Assembly: GCF_000090795.2 (NCBI RefSeq)
Contig: NW_003546525.1
Coordinates: 55,093-102,311, forward strand
Direction of reading: 5' to 3'
DNA: 47,219 nt
Origin: Amphimedon queenslandica
Lineage: Eukaryota > Porifera > Demospongiae > Haplosclerida > Niphatidae
Under the pieces are notes generated by a model. That model searched no databases, was not told the DNA's origin, and saw nothing but the letters and a program-made list of their open reading frames with translations. Positions within the stretch are counted from its first letter, which is position 1. Every line of letters starts with the position of its first letter. Made by a program: the position numbers and the translations under genes. Shown piece by piece: positions 1 to 11,802 of the stretch.

Positions 1-120
1 TCTGATACATATTGATGCCCTCATGCCATGTAGAAAGTTTTAACCAATGTCAAGCACAATTTTTGAGTTATGGTCATTAAAATGAATCTAAAAATGCCCC
101 ATTAGAGTCTTCCAATTTTT
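1..120 (+). repeat. Fragment of the ~187-bp dispersed repeat
   Basis: The window opens inside a copy of the repeat seen in full around 28.7-29.1 kb. It shares the run TCTGATACATATTGATG, then a ...TGTAGAAAGTTT block and a ...TTTTTGAGTTATGG.CATT block in the same order. It is cut off by the window edge, so its true length is unknown. Confidence 0.75.
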
Positions 121-200
121 TTGAATTTTTAATTGCTATAGTTTTTGTATTATTAGTATTTATGACAACATCTCTCTCTCTCTCTCTTATCTTACATCAG

Positions 201-443
201 TTGTAGGACCAATTCCATTAACGTCGTCATTGAGCTTCACTTGTTTGGTGGTGGGTAAAGTAAGTGAATGTGACTACAAGAAATACATGAACATTATTAT
301 CACCATTATTATTATTTTATTATTATCATCATTTTATTATTATTATTATCATTACGATTGAGTTTATATCAGATGGTGTGATGGCTGGAGAGCGTGTGGT
401 GAGTGATGAGTCTGGAGTTGTCCCTGACGAAGCTTTTGCTTGA
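201..443 (+). CDS. Possible last two exons of an upstream gene
   Basis: A candidate exon at 201-254 follows a good acceptor (TTACATCAG) and ends at a GGTAAAG donor. A second candidate at 373-443 follows TATATCAG and ends in TGA. Joined in phase 1 they give an open reading frame ending in ...VVSDESGVVPDEAFA. I do not recognise the protein. The call rests only on splice-like signals and an open frame, so it may be wrong; the rest of the gene would lie to the left of the window. Confidence 0.3.
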
Positions 444-815
444 TATTTTCTTAACTAAATAATAATGGGAAAGAGGCAAAACATTTAGTACAAATAACCA
501 ATTATATTAAAGGATTTTAAAAATAAGATTCTTTGAAGAGAGGGCTCTCACTTTCTTTTTTCCCAGGGCAAGTTTTTCTGTCTTGTCCATCTCAAAGAAA
601 TTGGAGGACAACAGTCAGTGCTGAAGAACAAGAATGCCCATTCAATTTTAAAATTTACACATTTTAATTTTATTTTTATTACGCACAATTAGATAGACTT
701 TACGGTCAAGGTCACATTCGAATAAAAAGAAAATATTTCGGTAAAAATTTAACCCTTTGCCTTTAACATTATTCACTGCAGGATCAGTGGATCACTTTTG
801 CACCATAATCAATTT
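444..815. other. Spacer upstream of TRNT1
   Basis: AT-rich spacer. I see no convincing gene, repeat or RNA. It presumably holds the TRNT1 promoter, but no clear TATA box or initiator stands out. Confidence 0.4.
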
Positions 816-1294
816 ATGTACTGTGCTGTGAGGCGTAAGCTGACCAGGCTCAGGGCTAGCTGTTTTTTAAATTACTTATCTTCTTTCTCTGGACCTTTGT
901 ACAAGAAATCCAGCACCAATTATCTTCCTACCATGAGCTCTGGGAGACTGGATACACCTCAATTTAAAAGCTTATTGACTCCTGGTAACGTTATTAGAAT
1001 TATGTATAATGGCTGCAAATTAATTTGTATTTGACTATATACAATAAATGATGCTGTGACTGATGGGTTTTGTAGTGGCGGGTACTGTGAAATATATTAT
1101 GATTTTTTATTAATTGGGAGTTTCAGAAATCAGCTATCATATGACTGCAAATTAGGAAATATTTATGTTATTATTATTATTATTATTGTGACTGGTTGGT
1201 TTTCATGGAAGAGATGTTTTGATTTTAATATTAAATGGTTGAGGGAGTTTCGGCATACTTCAAATTAGATAATCTGCTGTACATTTAGTATTCA

Positions 1295-1355
<61 letters not shown>

Positions 1356-2526
1356 TTCTAGATCTTCTAAAAATAGAGGAGTTGTTCAGGTCGGAAGGTT
1401 ACTCATTGCGTTTGGTGGGTGGAGCTGTTCGTGACCTCCTGCTGGGTAGAAATGCTAAGGATATTGACCTAGCAACAGACTGCACTCCTGATGGAATGAT
1501 AAAACTGTTTGAGAGAGAAGGAATCAGGTAAAGAAACAATTATAATTATTACATGTACTTGTGTACATGTACTTTGTGATAGATTAGTATTTGATGATAT
1601 ATTATGTAGCATGTACATGCACATGAATGTGAAATTGAAATTTTAGGTTTTTGGAAATTTAACAATGTCTATCATCTTTTACTGTGTTAATTTCATTTTG
1701 CATGTCATGAAGTATTAAAAATGACAATATGCATTTGAGTAATCTTGATAATGATTTTAATAATAATTTTGACACTTAACAATATTACATGTAGATTAAT
1801 ACAATACAATATATTTTCTATTATCTTTTACTGTATCAATTTGATTTTGTATGTCATTATGCATCATAAATGACAAAATGTACATGTACATGAATAATAT
1901 ATAGTTTTCATAACATACATGTAGGTACATACCAACTGGTCTTAATCACGGGACTATAACAGTCCACACTGATCGATCCAACGACTATGAGATAACGACA
2001 CTGAGGATAGACCATGTGACTGATGGAAGACACGCTCTTGTTCAGTTCACCTCTGACTGGGTCAAAGATGCCGAGAGAAGGGACCTCACTATTAATTCAA
2101 TGAGTCTTGGTTTTGACGGAAAACTCTATGATTATTTTGACGGTCAGAAACACCTTGCAGAGAGAAAGTTATTATTTGTGGGAGATGCTGTATCAAGGAT
2201 ACAGGAAGACTATCTTAGGATACTGAGATATTTCAGGTAATTGATGTACTAGTCTGCTATCATAAATGACTATGTTTTTTGTGCACATAATTGTACATGT
2301 ACATGTGCACGTACTTTCAATGATAATAAATTCATTATTTATGCTCTCCAGAGAGTTTCTCTTTATGTACATGTCTTGTCACCCTACATATCAAATTTCT
2401 ATTGATTATTGTGATAGTTTTAATCCTTATTGCTTGTACATTATATAATAATTTAATTGCCTTTCACAATTTAAAAAAAATAAAACCTTACCTTGTTCCT
2501 TTGGCTGTAGCCACTGTATAAGCCTG

Positions 2527-2576
<50 letters not shown>

Positions 2577-3523
2577 TGTTAGGTTTTATGGTCGTATATG
2601 TCTTCTACCCAATGCTCATGATCCAGATACGCTGACTGCCATTAGGGATAATGCTGTGGGTCTCACTAAGATATCAGTCGAGAGGATATGGAGCGAAATG
2701 AGTCGTATACTGGTCGGTAACCACTCACCCCATCTTGTTAGTCTAATGTATGAACTGGGCGTGGCAGCTAATATAGGTAATTAATTAAGATCATTATGCA
2801 TGTACATGTACTTACTGCATGCATTAATACCCTTAGGCTTATTAATAATGCAATGTAACTATTAATAATAATTACTTAATTGTAATTTTTAATATCGGCA
2901 AAATCTATCTAGTGCTAAAATTACAAAATTTAGTACCCACAATTAAAAAGTCACTCTAAGCTATCATTAGGATACTTTACCTGTTCAAGCATTACTGGTA
3001 TGCTTTTAAAATATTCAGAATGTTGTCTTGTTTCTATACGTTAGGTTTGCCTGATGACGGTAATTTGAGTGAGTTGACTAAAGTATGGGAGAGCATGCAC
3101 GGACACTATCAGTTGGAGCCAGTTTGTTTATTAGTCTCTTTACTCAAATCAGGAGAGGAGGTCGAGCGGTTTAGTAGACAATGGAAGCTATCGAACTTGG
3201 AGCGGAAACTAGGAATGTTTGTGAGCAACGAGAGAGAAGCTTGCTATCAAGGAGCACCACTGAAGTATTACAAAGATCAGCTAGTTGATGGAGAGTTTAG
3301 GAATCATGTACTGGAATTGCTCAAGTATTGTAGCCGATTCTCTGATAGCACTGTGCTAGAGGGATGGACGGTACCAGTGTGTCCTGTGAATGGTAATGAC
3401 TTGAAGAAGGCTGGTATAGCTAGTGGACAAAAATTGGGTGAAACTTTGAAGGACATTAGAAGAAAGTGGAAGGAGAGTTGCTACGAATCGTCAAAAGAGG
3501 ATCTACTTGCAACTTTAAAATGA
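816..3523 (+). CDS. TRNT1: CCA tRNA nucleotidyltransferase 1
   Basis: Adds the CCA end to tRNAs, in mitochondria and in the nucleus/cytosol. Five exons: 816-984, 1362-1527, 1925-2236, 2583-2776, 3045-3523. The phases agree and give 439 codons, close to the human 434 aa. Visible class II signatures are [10 protein letters not shown] and the catalytic DIDLATD (DxD) in exon 2, TDGRHA and [13 protein letters not shown] (RRD motif) in exon 3, and [15 protein letters not shown] across exons 3/4. The C-terminal part keeps ELLKY and a G.....K..G.A.G..LG segment before WKESCY. The first ~25 residues are rich in Arg/Lys and lack acids, as in a mitochondrial presequence; an internal Met (MSSGRL) could start a cytosolic form. 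I chose the ATG at 816 because the in-frame triplet further upstream is TTG. Confidence 0.95.
1296..1355. repeat. (ATT)n microsatellite in TRNT1 intron 1
   Basis: About 20 uninterrupted ATT units ending a few bases before the exon 2 acceptor (TTTTCTAG), where they form part of a T-rich stretch next to the splice site. Confidence 0.95.
2528..2576. repeat. (ATT)n microsatellite in TRNT1 intron 3
   Basis: About 16 ATT units ending just before the TTGTTAG acceptor of exon 4, the same placement as in intron 1. Confidence 0.95.
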
Positions 3524-3665
3524 TATTTAAAAAATATAATTTTTATCATTATTAAATCTAGAGTTAACAATGAATCTCATTTTATTTGTAGTAGGTGTGC
3601 ATGTACAGTAATTAATTTTGCTGAGTGTAATTCTCAGTCATCTGGTGAATTGTTTCAATTTGGAA

Positions 3666-6076
3666 ATGATTCGTTTCTGTAGTTGGCAGAGACGGCTAGC
3701 CCTGACAGGCGGTATAAGATGGAAGGCTACTAGCTCTAGAGTAGAGAAAGCCGAGTCTTCAGTACAGGACAAGGCCGTGAAGCCATTCTCCGCCATACCC
3801 AGCCCTCCTGGATCATTACCTTTCATTGGACACATAAGACTGTTGAAAGGCCTCACTTCTTTGAGTGAACTCACTTCGAAGCTATTCAAAGACCATGGAA
3901 GGATATTCAGATTTGACTTTATAGGTAATCAAAAATACTCAAAATACATGTAGATCATCCCTAGATAGTTTATTTATATAATTTTATTTCATAAAAAAGA
4001 CACCATTGTTTTTATGAACTGTCCCGCTTTTGGTCAAGACTAGGCATGCCTTAAAGAGATTCTATTTACTAACCTATAGTCTATCTATTATTGTTTACAA
4101 ATACGGGTAGTAATGTTATTATTTTTCACTTTAATATTCTAGGCTATTCTTCAGTATTTATAGCAGACCCATCTGCAGTAGAGAAGACATTTCGACATGA
4201 AGGAAAGTACCCTAGCCGATCTTTTACTGAAGCTAATGTTGATTATATTCTGAAGCAAAGGAACGATCGGAATTTTTTTGTCTTCCAGTAAGCACTTTCT
4301 TTATGTTGGTAATCATTTTTCAAAACATTTGGCCCTGGAAACCAATTTAGTAGGGGGACCAAAATTGTATGGGACCAATTTTTGTGACAGGCCTATGATT
4401 AAAAATTATCTCATTCATACTTTACACTTTGTACTTAGGTCGGGTGAAGAATGGCGTGATACTCGTTCCAAGCTAGGAAAGCAGTTGATGCCTGCCAATG
4501 TTTATGGGTATTGTCCTGGTTTTAATAAAGTCTCAAGAAGATTTATAAGAAATGTTTATGATGTTCAGAACGATGATGGTTTTGTGGAAGATGTGAGAGA
4601 CTTGATCAGATACTGGTCACTAGAAGGTACACTGATGTATAAATTATAAAAATTACATATTGAACTTGTTTGTTAAAAATAGTTGCTGCTCATTTTGCAT
4701 ATGGAGCTGATATTGATAGCATAAAGAATAAAGGAGGCCTAGAGAAAGAGTTCCAAGATGCAGTCGGAGGTCTTGTGGATACTTTGTTTGATTTGCAGAC
4801 TGGCCCACCACTTTATAAAGTCTTCCCAACAAAAGCCTACAGGGAATTTAACAAATATTTGGACAAATTGATTGAGATTGGACAAGTCTATGCTGATCAG
4901 TACACGTCTGATATAAAGGAAAGAGCTGCTGTGAGTGAGGAGAAATTTCATGGGATGAGTCTACTAGAGCAATGGCTGATAGAAGGGAAAATGAGCGCTA
5001 AAGATGCCATCTCTCATTCTATTAACATGCTAGCTGCTGGAATGGACACTGTGAGTTTTACTATATTTTTACAATTTTTTAGTCTTTGGTCACTGCAATG
5101 CTTCCATGTATAGACTGCACACACTACTGCTTTTGTTCTGTACACATTATCCAAGCATCCTGAAGTACAGGAGAAAGCATATAAGCAGATAACATCAGTA
5201 TTAGGTGATGATGAAGAACCTGATGGAGATTCACTACAGAAAATGCCTTACCTGGGACATCACATTAAAGAAACACAGAGGTTAAAATCTTGTATCATCA
5301 TTTATGTATAACTCAATCAATATACATATGTAGATTGTATCAAGTGACTCCTTACACTGCAAGATGGCTTGAAACTGATGTTGAGTTGTTAAACTATCAT
5401 ATCCCAGCAAAAGTAATTGTATAATTAATGTGACATACTGTATACCGGTTTATTTTCGCGATGGAAAATTTTCACGAATCTTGCATTTCTACGATTTTAT
5501 GGAATTAATTTTTGTGAATTGCTTGCAGACTGTACCACGTCGCAATGGAGAGCAGACTTTCGTGGTGAAAAATTTCGTGAATGATCACAAACCTGCGAAA
5601 TTCGTGAAAATATTTTACCACGAAAATAAACCGGTATACGGTACACAGTTTAACTGCATCCTCCATTTTAAGACAACAATATTTGGTGGATTGGAAACTA
5701 TGGGTCAAGACCCTACGCTCTTTAAGGATCCATTGAAGTTCAATCCCGATCGCTGGACCACTGATGACATACATCCATTCACAGTGTTACCTTTTGGATT
5801 TGGACCTAGAGGCTGCTGGGGTACATAATGATACTGTAACTACATCAAGTTATATTGTTATACATGTAGGACGAAGATTTGCTGAAATTGAAATGAAAGT
5901 TCTTTTGTGTCAAGTAAGCTAAAATGTAGGATTTAACTTTTTATGTTTTTATTGTATAGCTCATTCGTCACTTTAAAATGGAATGTGATTTTCCTAGCGA
6001 TAGATTGCCGTCTGGTGGTTTGATGCTGAAAAGACCCACTGCCCCCATCAGAATTAAATTTACCCCTCGCAATTAA
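3666..6076 (+). CDS. Cytochrome P450, mitochondrial-type, array copy 1
   Basis: Haem-thiolate monooxygenase; substrate unknown. Nine exons: 3666-3924, 4143-4287, 4439-4626, 4683-5050, 5114-5280, 5334-5412, 5673-5820, 5870-5913, 5960-6076. The sum is exactly 505 codons (504 aa). The N-terminus MIRFCSWQRRLALTGG is basic and lacks a membrane anchor, which suggests a mitochondrial presequence; then comes PSPPGSLPFIGH. Helix C is GEEWRDTR; the I-helix is AGMDT (316-320), followed by TAHTT; K-helix ETQR (373-376); PERF region KFNPDRW; haem loop FGFGPRGCWG with Cys450; then GRRFAEIEM. YHIPAK before the PERF region and GRRFAEIEM after the haem loop are typical of the mitochondrial clan, which takes electrons from ferredoxin. 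Odd points: Trp follows the haem Cys, and LYQV replaces the usual LYPV after ETQR. Intron 6 holds a 208-bp MITE absent from the paralogues. Confidence 0.95.
5436..5643. mobile_element. 208-bp inverted-repeat element (MITE) in P450 copy 1 intron 6
   Basis: Terminal inverted repeats of about 25 bp match at 23 positions (left starts TACTGTATACCGG, right ends CCGGTATACGGTA). The interior is full of TTCGCG/TTCGTGAAAA motifs. The other three P450 copies have a short intron here, so the insertion came after the duplication. There is no coding capacity. It has the same length and architecture as the element at 43242-43449. Confidence 0.85.
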
Positions 6077-6309
6077 TAGCTACTGCAAGATATAACAATT
6101 TTTATTGTTTATACATGTATGTATGTCATGTCATGAAAATAATTCGTCTATTATTATTATTATTATATCTACCATTTTAGCTCTAACTATAGCTCTTGGG
6201 TGTGTAGAGTATTGATGACACAATTAATGGGTAGGCGTGAGTGAATTTGTTGATTTGTTGACTAATCACTGCATGTGACACTAAAATTAAATTATAAAAA
6301 AATAAAGAG

Positions 6310-8465
6310 ATGATACGTTTCTCTCAGCGTTTTTGTAGTTTGCATAGCCGGCCCATAGCCCTGACAGGAGGTTTAAGATGGAAGGCTACTACTTCAACAG
6401 CAAATGCTTCGAGTTCGACACAAGGTGATGGGACGGTGAAGCCGTTCTCCGCTGTGCCTAGCCCTTCAGGCTCTGTGCCAATTATTAAACATCAGAGGCT
6501 ACTAAAAGGAATCACTTCTATGAGTGAATTCACTGTAGAACACTTCAAAGAGTTAGGACCTATTTTTAAACTTGATTTTATGGGTAAAGATATATAGATA
6601 AATCTAACCTAGTGTGGCTATTAGATCCGCTAACCATAGCTATGTCTAAAATTATTATCCTCATTGAAAATTATTATTTTAATTTGATAGGTCAATCAGT
6701 TGTTTATGTTGCTGATCCCTCTGCAGTAGAAAAAGTATTCCGAAATGAAGGGAAGTACCCAACCAGAGATACTAGTGAGAAAAACATCAATTGGATTTTA
6801 AAACGAAGGAATGAAAGCAATTTTGCTTTTCAGTAAGCTAGCTAGAAAAAGTTGCATCCAGAAGTGCCTGTAAACAAAACCCCAACTCTCTAGTGTTTAC
6901 AAGCACTTCCAGTTGTAGCAATGGACATTACAAGTAGCATTCCAAAATTATATATATTGTACTATAATAGATCTGGTGAAGAATGGCGTGTTAATCGTTC
7001 CAAGCTAGGAAAGCAGTTGATACCTGCCAATGTTTATGGGTATTGTCCTGGTTTTAATAAAGTCTCAAGAAGATTTATAAGAAACGTTTATGACGTTCAG
7101 AACGCTGATGGTTTTGTGGAAGATGCGAGAGACTTGATTAGATACTGGTCATTAGAAGGTAACGTAATAGTCTTGATGCAAGCATACTGAAATACATTCC
7201 TTTATTAGTTGCTACTCATTTTGTTTATGGAGCCGACCTTGACTGTAGAAATGATAAAGAAGGCCTTGCAAAGGAACTTCAAGATGCGGTTGGAGGCCTG
7301 CTTGATTGTATTTTTGATTTACAGACAGCCTTGCCTCTCTTTAAAGTTTTTCCCACTAAAGCTTATAAAGATTTCAACAAAAACATGGACAAGTTAATTG
7401 AGATTGGACAAGTCTATGCTGACAAGTACTCATCTGATATAGAGGCAAGGGCTGCAGTGAGTGATGAGAAATTTCATGGGATGAGTCTACTAGAGCAATG
7501 GCTGATTGAAGGGAAACTGAGCATTAAAGATGCCATCTCTCATTCTATTAATATGCTGGGAGCAGGAATGGACACTGTGAGTTTTTATATGTTTAGTCTT
7601 TGTTACAGCAATTTTCCATGTAGACCGCACACACTACTGCCTTTGTTCTGTACTCATTATCCAAGCATCCTGAAGTACAGGAGAAAGCATATAAGCAGAT
7701 AACATCAGTATTAGGAGATGATGAAAAACCTGATGGAGATTCTCTACAGAAAATGCCTTACCTGGGACACCTCATTAAAGAAACACAAAGGTAAAATAAA
7801 TCTTGTGTATACCTTAAGTTAATATCCTAAAAATCAATTCTCTGAAAGGATGTTTTTGGAAAAATTACAAATACCATAATTATTAGAATAACATGCTTAA
7901 TTATTATGAATTTTGTCATTATTGATAGATTATACCCTGTGGCTCCTTTTGTGCCAAGAATGCTAGACACTGATATTGATCTATTAGGCTATCATGTTCC
8001 TGCTAAAGTAAGTATATTGATGACCAAACCTTGTCATTAAATTTTTTATGAAGACAACAATAGTGCCAGGATTGGAAGCTATGGGTCAAGACCCTACACT
8101 TTTTAAAGATCCATTGAAGTTCAATCCTGATCGCTGGACCACTGATGACATACATCCATTCATTTTGTTACCATTTGGATTTGGACCTAGAGCCTGCTGG
8201 GGTACATAATGATACTGTAACTACCTCAAGTTATATTGTTATACATGTAGGACGAAGATTTGCTGAAGTTGAAATGAAAGTTCTTCTGTATCAAGTAAGC
8301 TAAAAATTTACATGAGATCCAACTGTTTTATAATTTATTGTATAGCTCATTCGTCACTTTAAAATGGAGTCTGATTTTCCTAATGACAAATTGTCATCAA
8401 GTGGTTTGGTGTTGAAAAGACCAACTGTCCCTATCAGAATCAAGTTTACACCTCGCAATCAATAG
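6310..8465 (+). CDS. Cytochrome P450, mitochondrial-type, array copy 2
   Basis: Paralogue of copy 1, starting 233 bp after its stop. Exons: 6310-6583, 6691-6832, 6971-7158, 7209-7576, 7624-7790, 7929-8007, 8054-8201, 8251-8294, 8346-8465. They sum to 510 codons (509 aa) with no stops or frameshifts. A basic start (MIRFSQRFCSLHSRP) leads into RWKATTS and a Ser/Thr-rich linker, then PSPSGSVPIIKH. Core motifs: GEEWRVNR (helix C), AGMDT ending at residue 324, ETQR (377-380), then RLYPVAPFVPRMLDTD, KFNPDRW and FGFGPRACWG with Cys454. The segment after ETQR (SRS5) differs from copy 1, so its substrate probably differs. Exons 1-2 resemble copy 3 more than copy 1. Confidence 0.95.
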
Positions 8466-8567
8466 CTGTTATAAGATAACCAAAATTATTCTGCTGCAGT
8501 GTTTATTTTCTATGCCAAGGACCAATTTTTTAAATTTTTATGCTAAAATTCATTATTGTTATGCTGA

Positions 8568-8925
8568 TCAAGATTTTGTTTGTTGAGATTTAATGAGTTC
8601 CTCCAGTGCCCACTTCTTGTTCTCAATCTCAGCCATCACTTGATGATACTCTTCAGCCAGTGACAAAGTCTGTCCTAAAGCTCTGATAATGTTCCAGTGA
8701 TTGTTGAGTGTCTATTAACTGTAGCTCACTGTTGATGTGCAGAATCCAACTATGACCTAAAGAATTATCATTAATAAGTACATGTACTTCTAATCTTCTG
8801 AACCTTATTTCTTTTGACGCTGGATTCTTCTCTGCATGGTGTATAAGTGGCAACCAATAGATCTAATTGTAGTTAGTAACTCTGTACAAATCGATTAGCT
8901 CAATATTTAATTGCTTTACTTTAGT
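8568..8925 (-). pseudogene. HAUS4: Dead 3' fragment of HAUS4 behind P450 copy 2
   Basis: Homologous at DNA level to the last two coding exons of the intact HAUS4 at 15100-15406, in the same convergent position after a P450 gene; the similarity extends into the 3' flank (from about 8489). The reading frame is broken by small deletions: the peptide LQLIDTQQSLEHYQS survives but the tail shifts frame and stops early. The homology stops near 8925, where a P450 fragment is joined directly. Confidence 0.85.
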
Positions 8926-9545
8926 TGATGCATTGAAGTTCAATCCTGATTGCTGGGCCACTGATTACATACAACCATTCACAGAATTCACTGTGTTACC
9001 ATTTGGATTTGGACCTAGAGCCTGCTGGGGTACATAATGATACTGTAACTACCTCAAGTTATATTGTTATAAATGTAGGACGAAGATTTGCTGAAACTGA
9101 AATGAAAGTTCTTTTGTGTCAAGTAAGCTAAAATGTAGGATTTAACTTTTTTCATGTGTCAAAGATCGCTTTGACTTTTAAAAGAATTTATTAGATTAAA
9201 CAAGTGGAGAACAACCAAATAATAACTCAAAACTCTATTTATACTAATCACAAGGTTCCAGAAACTTCTGGACACATACAAATACATGAAAGTTACACAG
9301 TCTTCTGGAGGGTTCCAAAAAGTACAATAATACAATACAGAGATAAGTCACATTTTCTAGAATGTTCCAGTCAGTAAAATAGTACAATACAATTAGAGTA
9401 CAATAACTATTACATTATAGATCCTTTACATCATGATTTATTGTATAGCTCATTTGTCACTTAAAATAGAGTCTGATTTTCCTAGCAATATTACCATCAG
9501 GTGGTTTGATGCTGAAAAGACCCACAGCCCCTGATCAGAATCTAA
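8926..9545 (+). pseudogene. Truncated P450 copy (exons 7-9 only)
   Basis: Starts in the middle of exon 7 (GATGCATTGAAGTTCAATCC) and carries the equivalents of exons 7, 8 and 9. Damage seen: FNPDCWATDY replaces FNPDRWTTDD, an extra EFT lies in the haem-loop exon, and deletions in exon 9 shift the frame. The haem motif FGFGPRACWG is intact. The intron between exons 8 and 9 contains a solo LTR (9157-9430). Intron wording matches copy 1 most closely (GTAAGCTAAAATGTAGG), so it probably derives from a copy-1-like gene. Confidence 0.88.
9157..9430 (-). mobile_element. Solo LTR of a retrotransposon, 274 bp, with 5-bp target duplication
   Basis: The element begins TGTCAAAG and ends TTTACA on the plus strand (TGT...ACA termini). 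It is flanked on both sides by TCATG (9152-9156 and 9431-9435). Read on the minus strand, it has a TATAAATAG box (9243-9235) and then an AATAAA signal (9192-9187), in the order expected of an LTR, so the LTR is in minus orientation. No internal retroelement genes are present. It splits the last intron of the P450 pseudogene; the intact copies show the empty site. Confidence 0.9.
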
Positions 9546-9708
9546 CAATTTTATTGTTTATGTGTCATGTCATGAGTATGGCTTGCGAGACTATAAACAT
9601 TACCATTTTAGCTCTAACTCTCAGGTGTAATGAGTAAGCGTGAGTGAGTTTGTTGATTTGCTGACTGGTAGATCTCTATCAGTAATCACTGTGACACTAA
9701 ATAAAGAG

Positions 9709-11700
9709 ATGATATGTTTCTCTCGACGTTTCTGTAGCCGGCAGAGCCAGCCCATAGCCCTGACAGGAGGTGTAAGATGGAAGGCTACTACTTCAACAGC
9801 AAATGCTTCAAGTTCGACACAAGATGATGGGACTGTGAAGCCATTCTCAGCTGTGCCTAGCCCTTCAGGTTCATTGCCAATTATTAAACATCAGAGGCTA
9901 CTAAAAGGAGTCACATCTATGAGTGAATTTACTGTAGAACGCTTTAAAGAACTGGGACCTATTTTTAAACTTGAATTTATAGGTATCTACAAATTTAATG
10001 TTGGTTTCAGAATTTCATATATGCATGTAGGTCAATCAGTTGTATATGTTGCTGATCCCTCTGCAATGGAAAAAGTATACCGGAATGAAGGAAAATACCC
10101 AACCAGATCTATTGTTGAGGAAAACATTGATTGGATTATGAAAAAAAGAAATGATCGGTGCTTTTTTGTTTTTCAGTAAGCCTTAAATTACTTAAGATAC
10201 AGCAAAAATCTTTTTTACTAAAATTAGTATGTGCATGTGATTTAATACACATAAATAGGTCAGGTCAAGAATGGCGTGATACTCGTTCGAAGCTAGGAAA
10301 GCAGTTGATGCCTGCCAATGTTTATGGGTATTGTCCTGGTTTTAATAAAGTCTCAAGAAGATTTATAAGAAATGTTTATGATGTTCAGAATGATGATGGT
10401 TTTGTGGAAGATGTGAGAGACTTGATCAGATACTGGTCACTAGAAGGTACATGTGTATAAGACTTTTATGCTATAATTAATTCTTTAATAGTTGCTGCTT
10501 ATTTTGTTTTTGGAGCCAGCCTTGACTGTAGAAATGATAAAGAAGGTTTTGCAAAGGAACTTCAAGATTCAATTGGAGGCCTGCTTGATTGTATTTTTGA
10601 TCTACAGACAGCTTTGCCTCTCTTTAAAGTTTTTCCCACTTCCACTTATAAGGATTTTAATAAGCACCTGGACAAGGCAATTGAGATTGGACAAATCTAT
10701 GCTGACAAGTACGTATCTGATATAAAAGCAAGTGCAGCAGTCAATGAGAAAGTGCATGGGATGAGTCTACTAGAGCAATGGCTGATAGAAGGAAAACTAA
10801 GCACGAAAGAGGCCATCTCCCAGTCTATCAATATGCTGGGGGCAGGAATGGACACTGTGAGTTTTACTATAAATTCAGACTTTAAACTTATTAGCAAAGT
10901 TTTTATATAGACTGCAGTCACTACTGCCTTTGTTCTGTACACATTATCCAAGCATCCTGAAGTACAGGAGAAAGCATATAAGCAGATAACATCAGTATTA
11001 GGTGATGATGAAGAACCTGATGGAGATTCTTTACAGAAAATGCCTTACCTGGGACATCACATTAAAGAAACACAAAGGTTACATAAACAATAATTGATAT
11101 ATGAACATTATTGTGGCTTTTGACCATATGCATAGTCTACATTAATTTGTACTTTTGATAGGCTTTACCCTGTGATTGCTTTCATGCCAAGAATGCTTGA
11201 CACTGATATTGATATATTAGGCTATCATATTCCTGCTAAAGTAAGTGGTTACAAATCAAATACTTTGTCATTGACTTTTTTGTTAAAGACAGCAATATTG
11301 GGAGGAATGGAGGCTATGAGTCAAAATCCTACACTTTATAAGGATCCATTGAAGTTCAATCCTGATCGCTGGTCAACTGATGACATACACCCATTCACTA
11401 TGCTACCATTTGGATTTGGACCTAGAGCCTGCTGGGGTACATAATGATACTGTAACTACCTCAAGTTATATTGTTATACATGTAGGACGAAGATTTGCTG
11501 AAATTGAAATGAAAGTTCTTCTGTATCAAGTAAGCTAAAAATTTACATGAGATCCAACTGTTTTATAATTTATTGTGTAGCTCATTCGTCACTTTAAAAT
11601 GGAGTCCGACTTTCCTAAGGACAGATTGTCATCAAGTGGTTTGGTATTGACAAGACCCAGTGTCCCCATCAGAATCAAGTTTACGCCTCGCAATCAATAG
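9709..11700 (+). CDS. Cytochrome P450, mitochondrial-type, array copy 3
   Basis: Exons: 9709-9982, 10031-10175, 10259-10446, 10492-10856, 10911-11077, 11162-11240, 11289-11436, 11486-11529, 11581-11700. They total 510 codons (509 aa), intact. The start MICFSRRFCSRQSQP is chosen by alignment with the paralogues; the frame is open further upstream to 9640. Intron 1 is only 48 bp. Motifs: GQEWRDTR (helix C), AGMDT ending at residue 324, ETQR (377-380), RLYPVIAFMPRMLDTD, KFNPDRW and FGFGPRACWG with Cys454. Exons 3 and 5 are almost identical to copy 1, while exon 1 is close to copy 2: a mosaic best explained by gene conversion or unequal crossing-over. Confidence 0.95.
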
Positions 11701-11802
11701 CTGTTATAAGATTTAACAATAATAATTCCGCTGCAGTGTTAATTTTTTATGCCAAGGACCATTTTTAATTGTTTCTACTAAAATTCACTATTGCTATGCT
11801 GA

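Noticed and set aside
798..815. Longer N-terminus for TRNT1
   Set aside because: The upstream in-frame codon is TTG; the first ATG is at 816.
3638..3889. Minus-strand frames opposite P450 exon 1 (also 12293-12604)
   Set aside because: Antisense shadows of conserved coding exons with no independent support.
9640..9708. Extended start of P450 copy 3 (MSEFVDLL...)
   Set aside because: The frame is open, but similarity to the paralogues and the presequence-like start begin at 9709.
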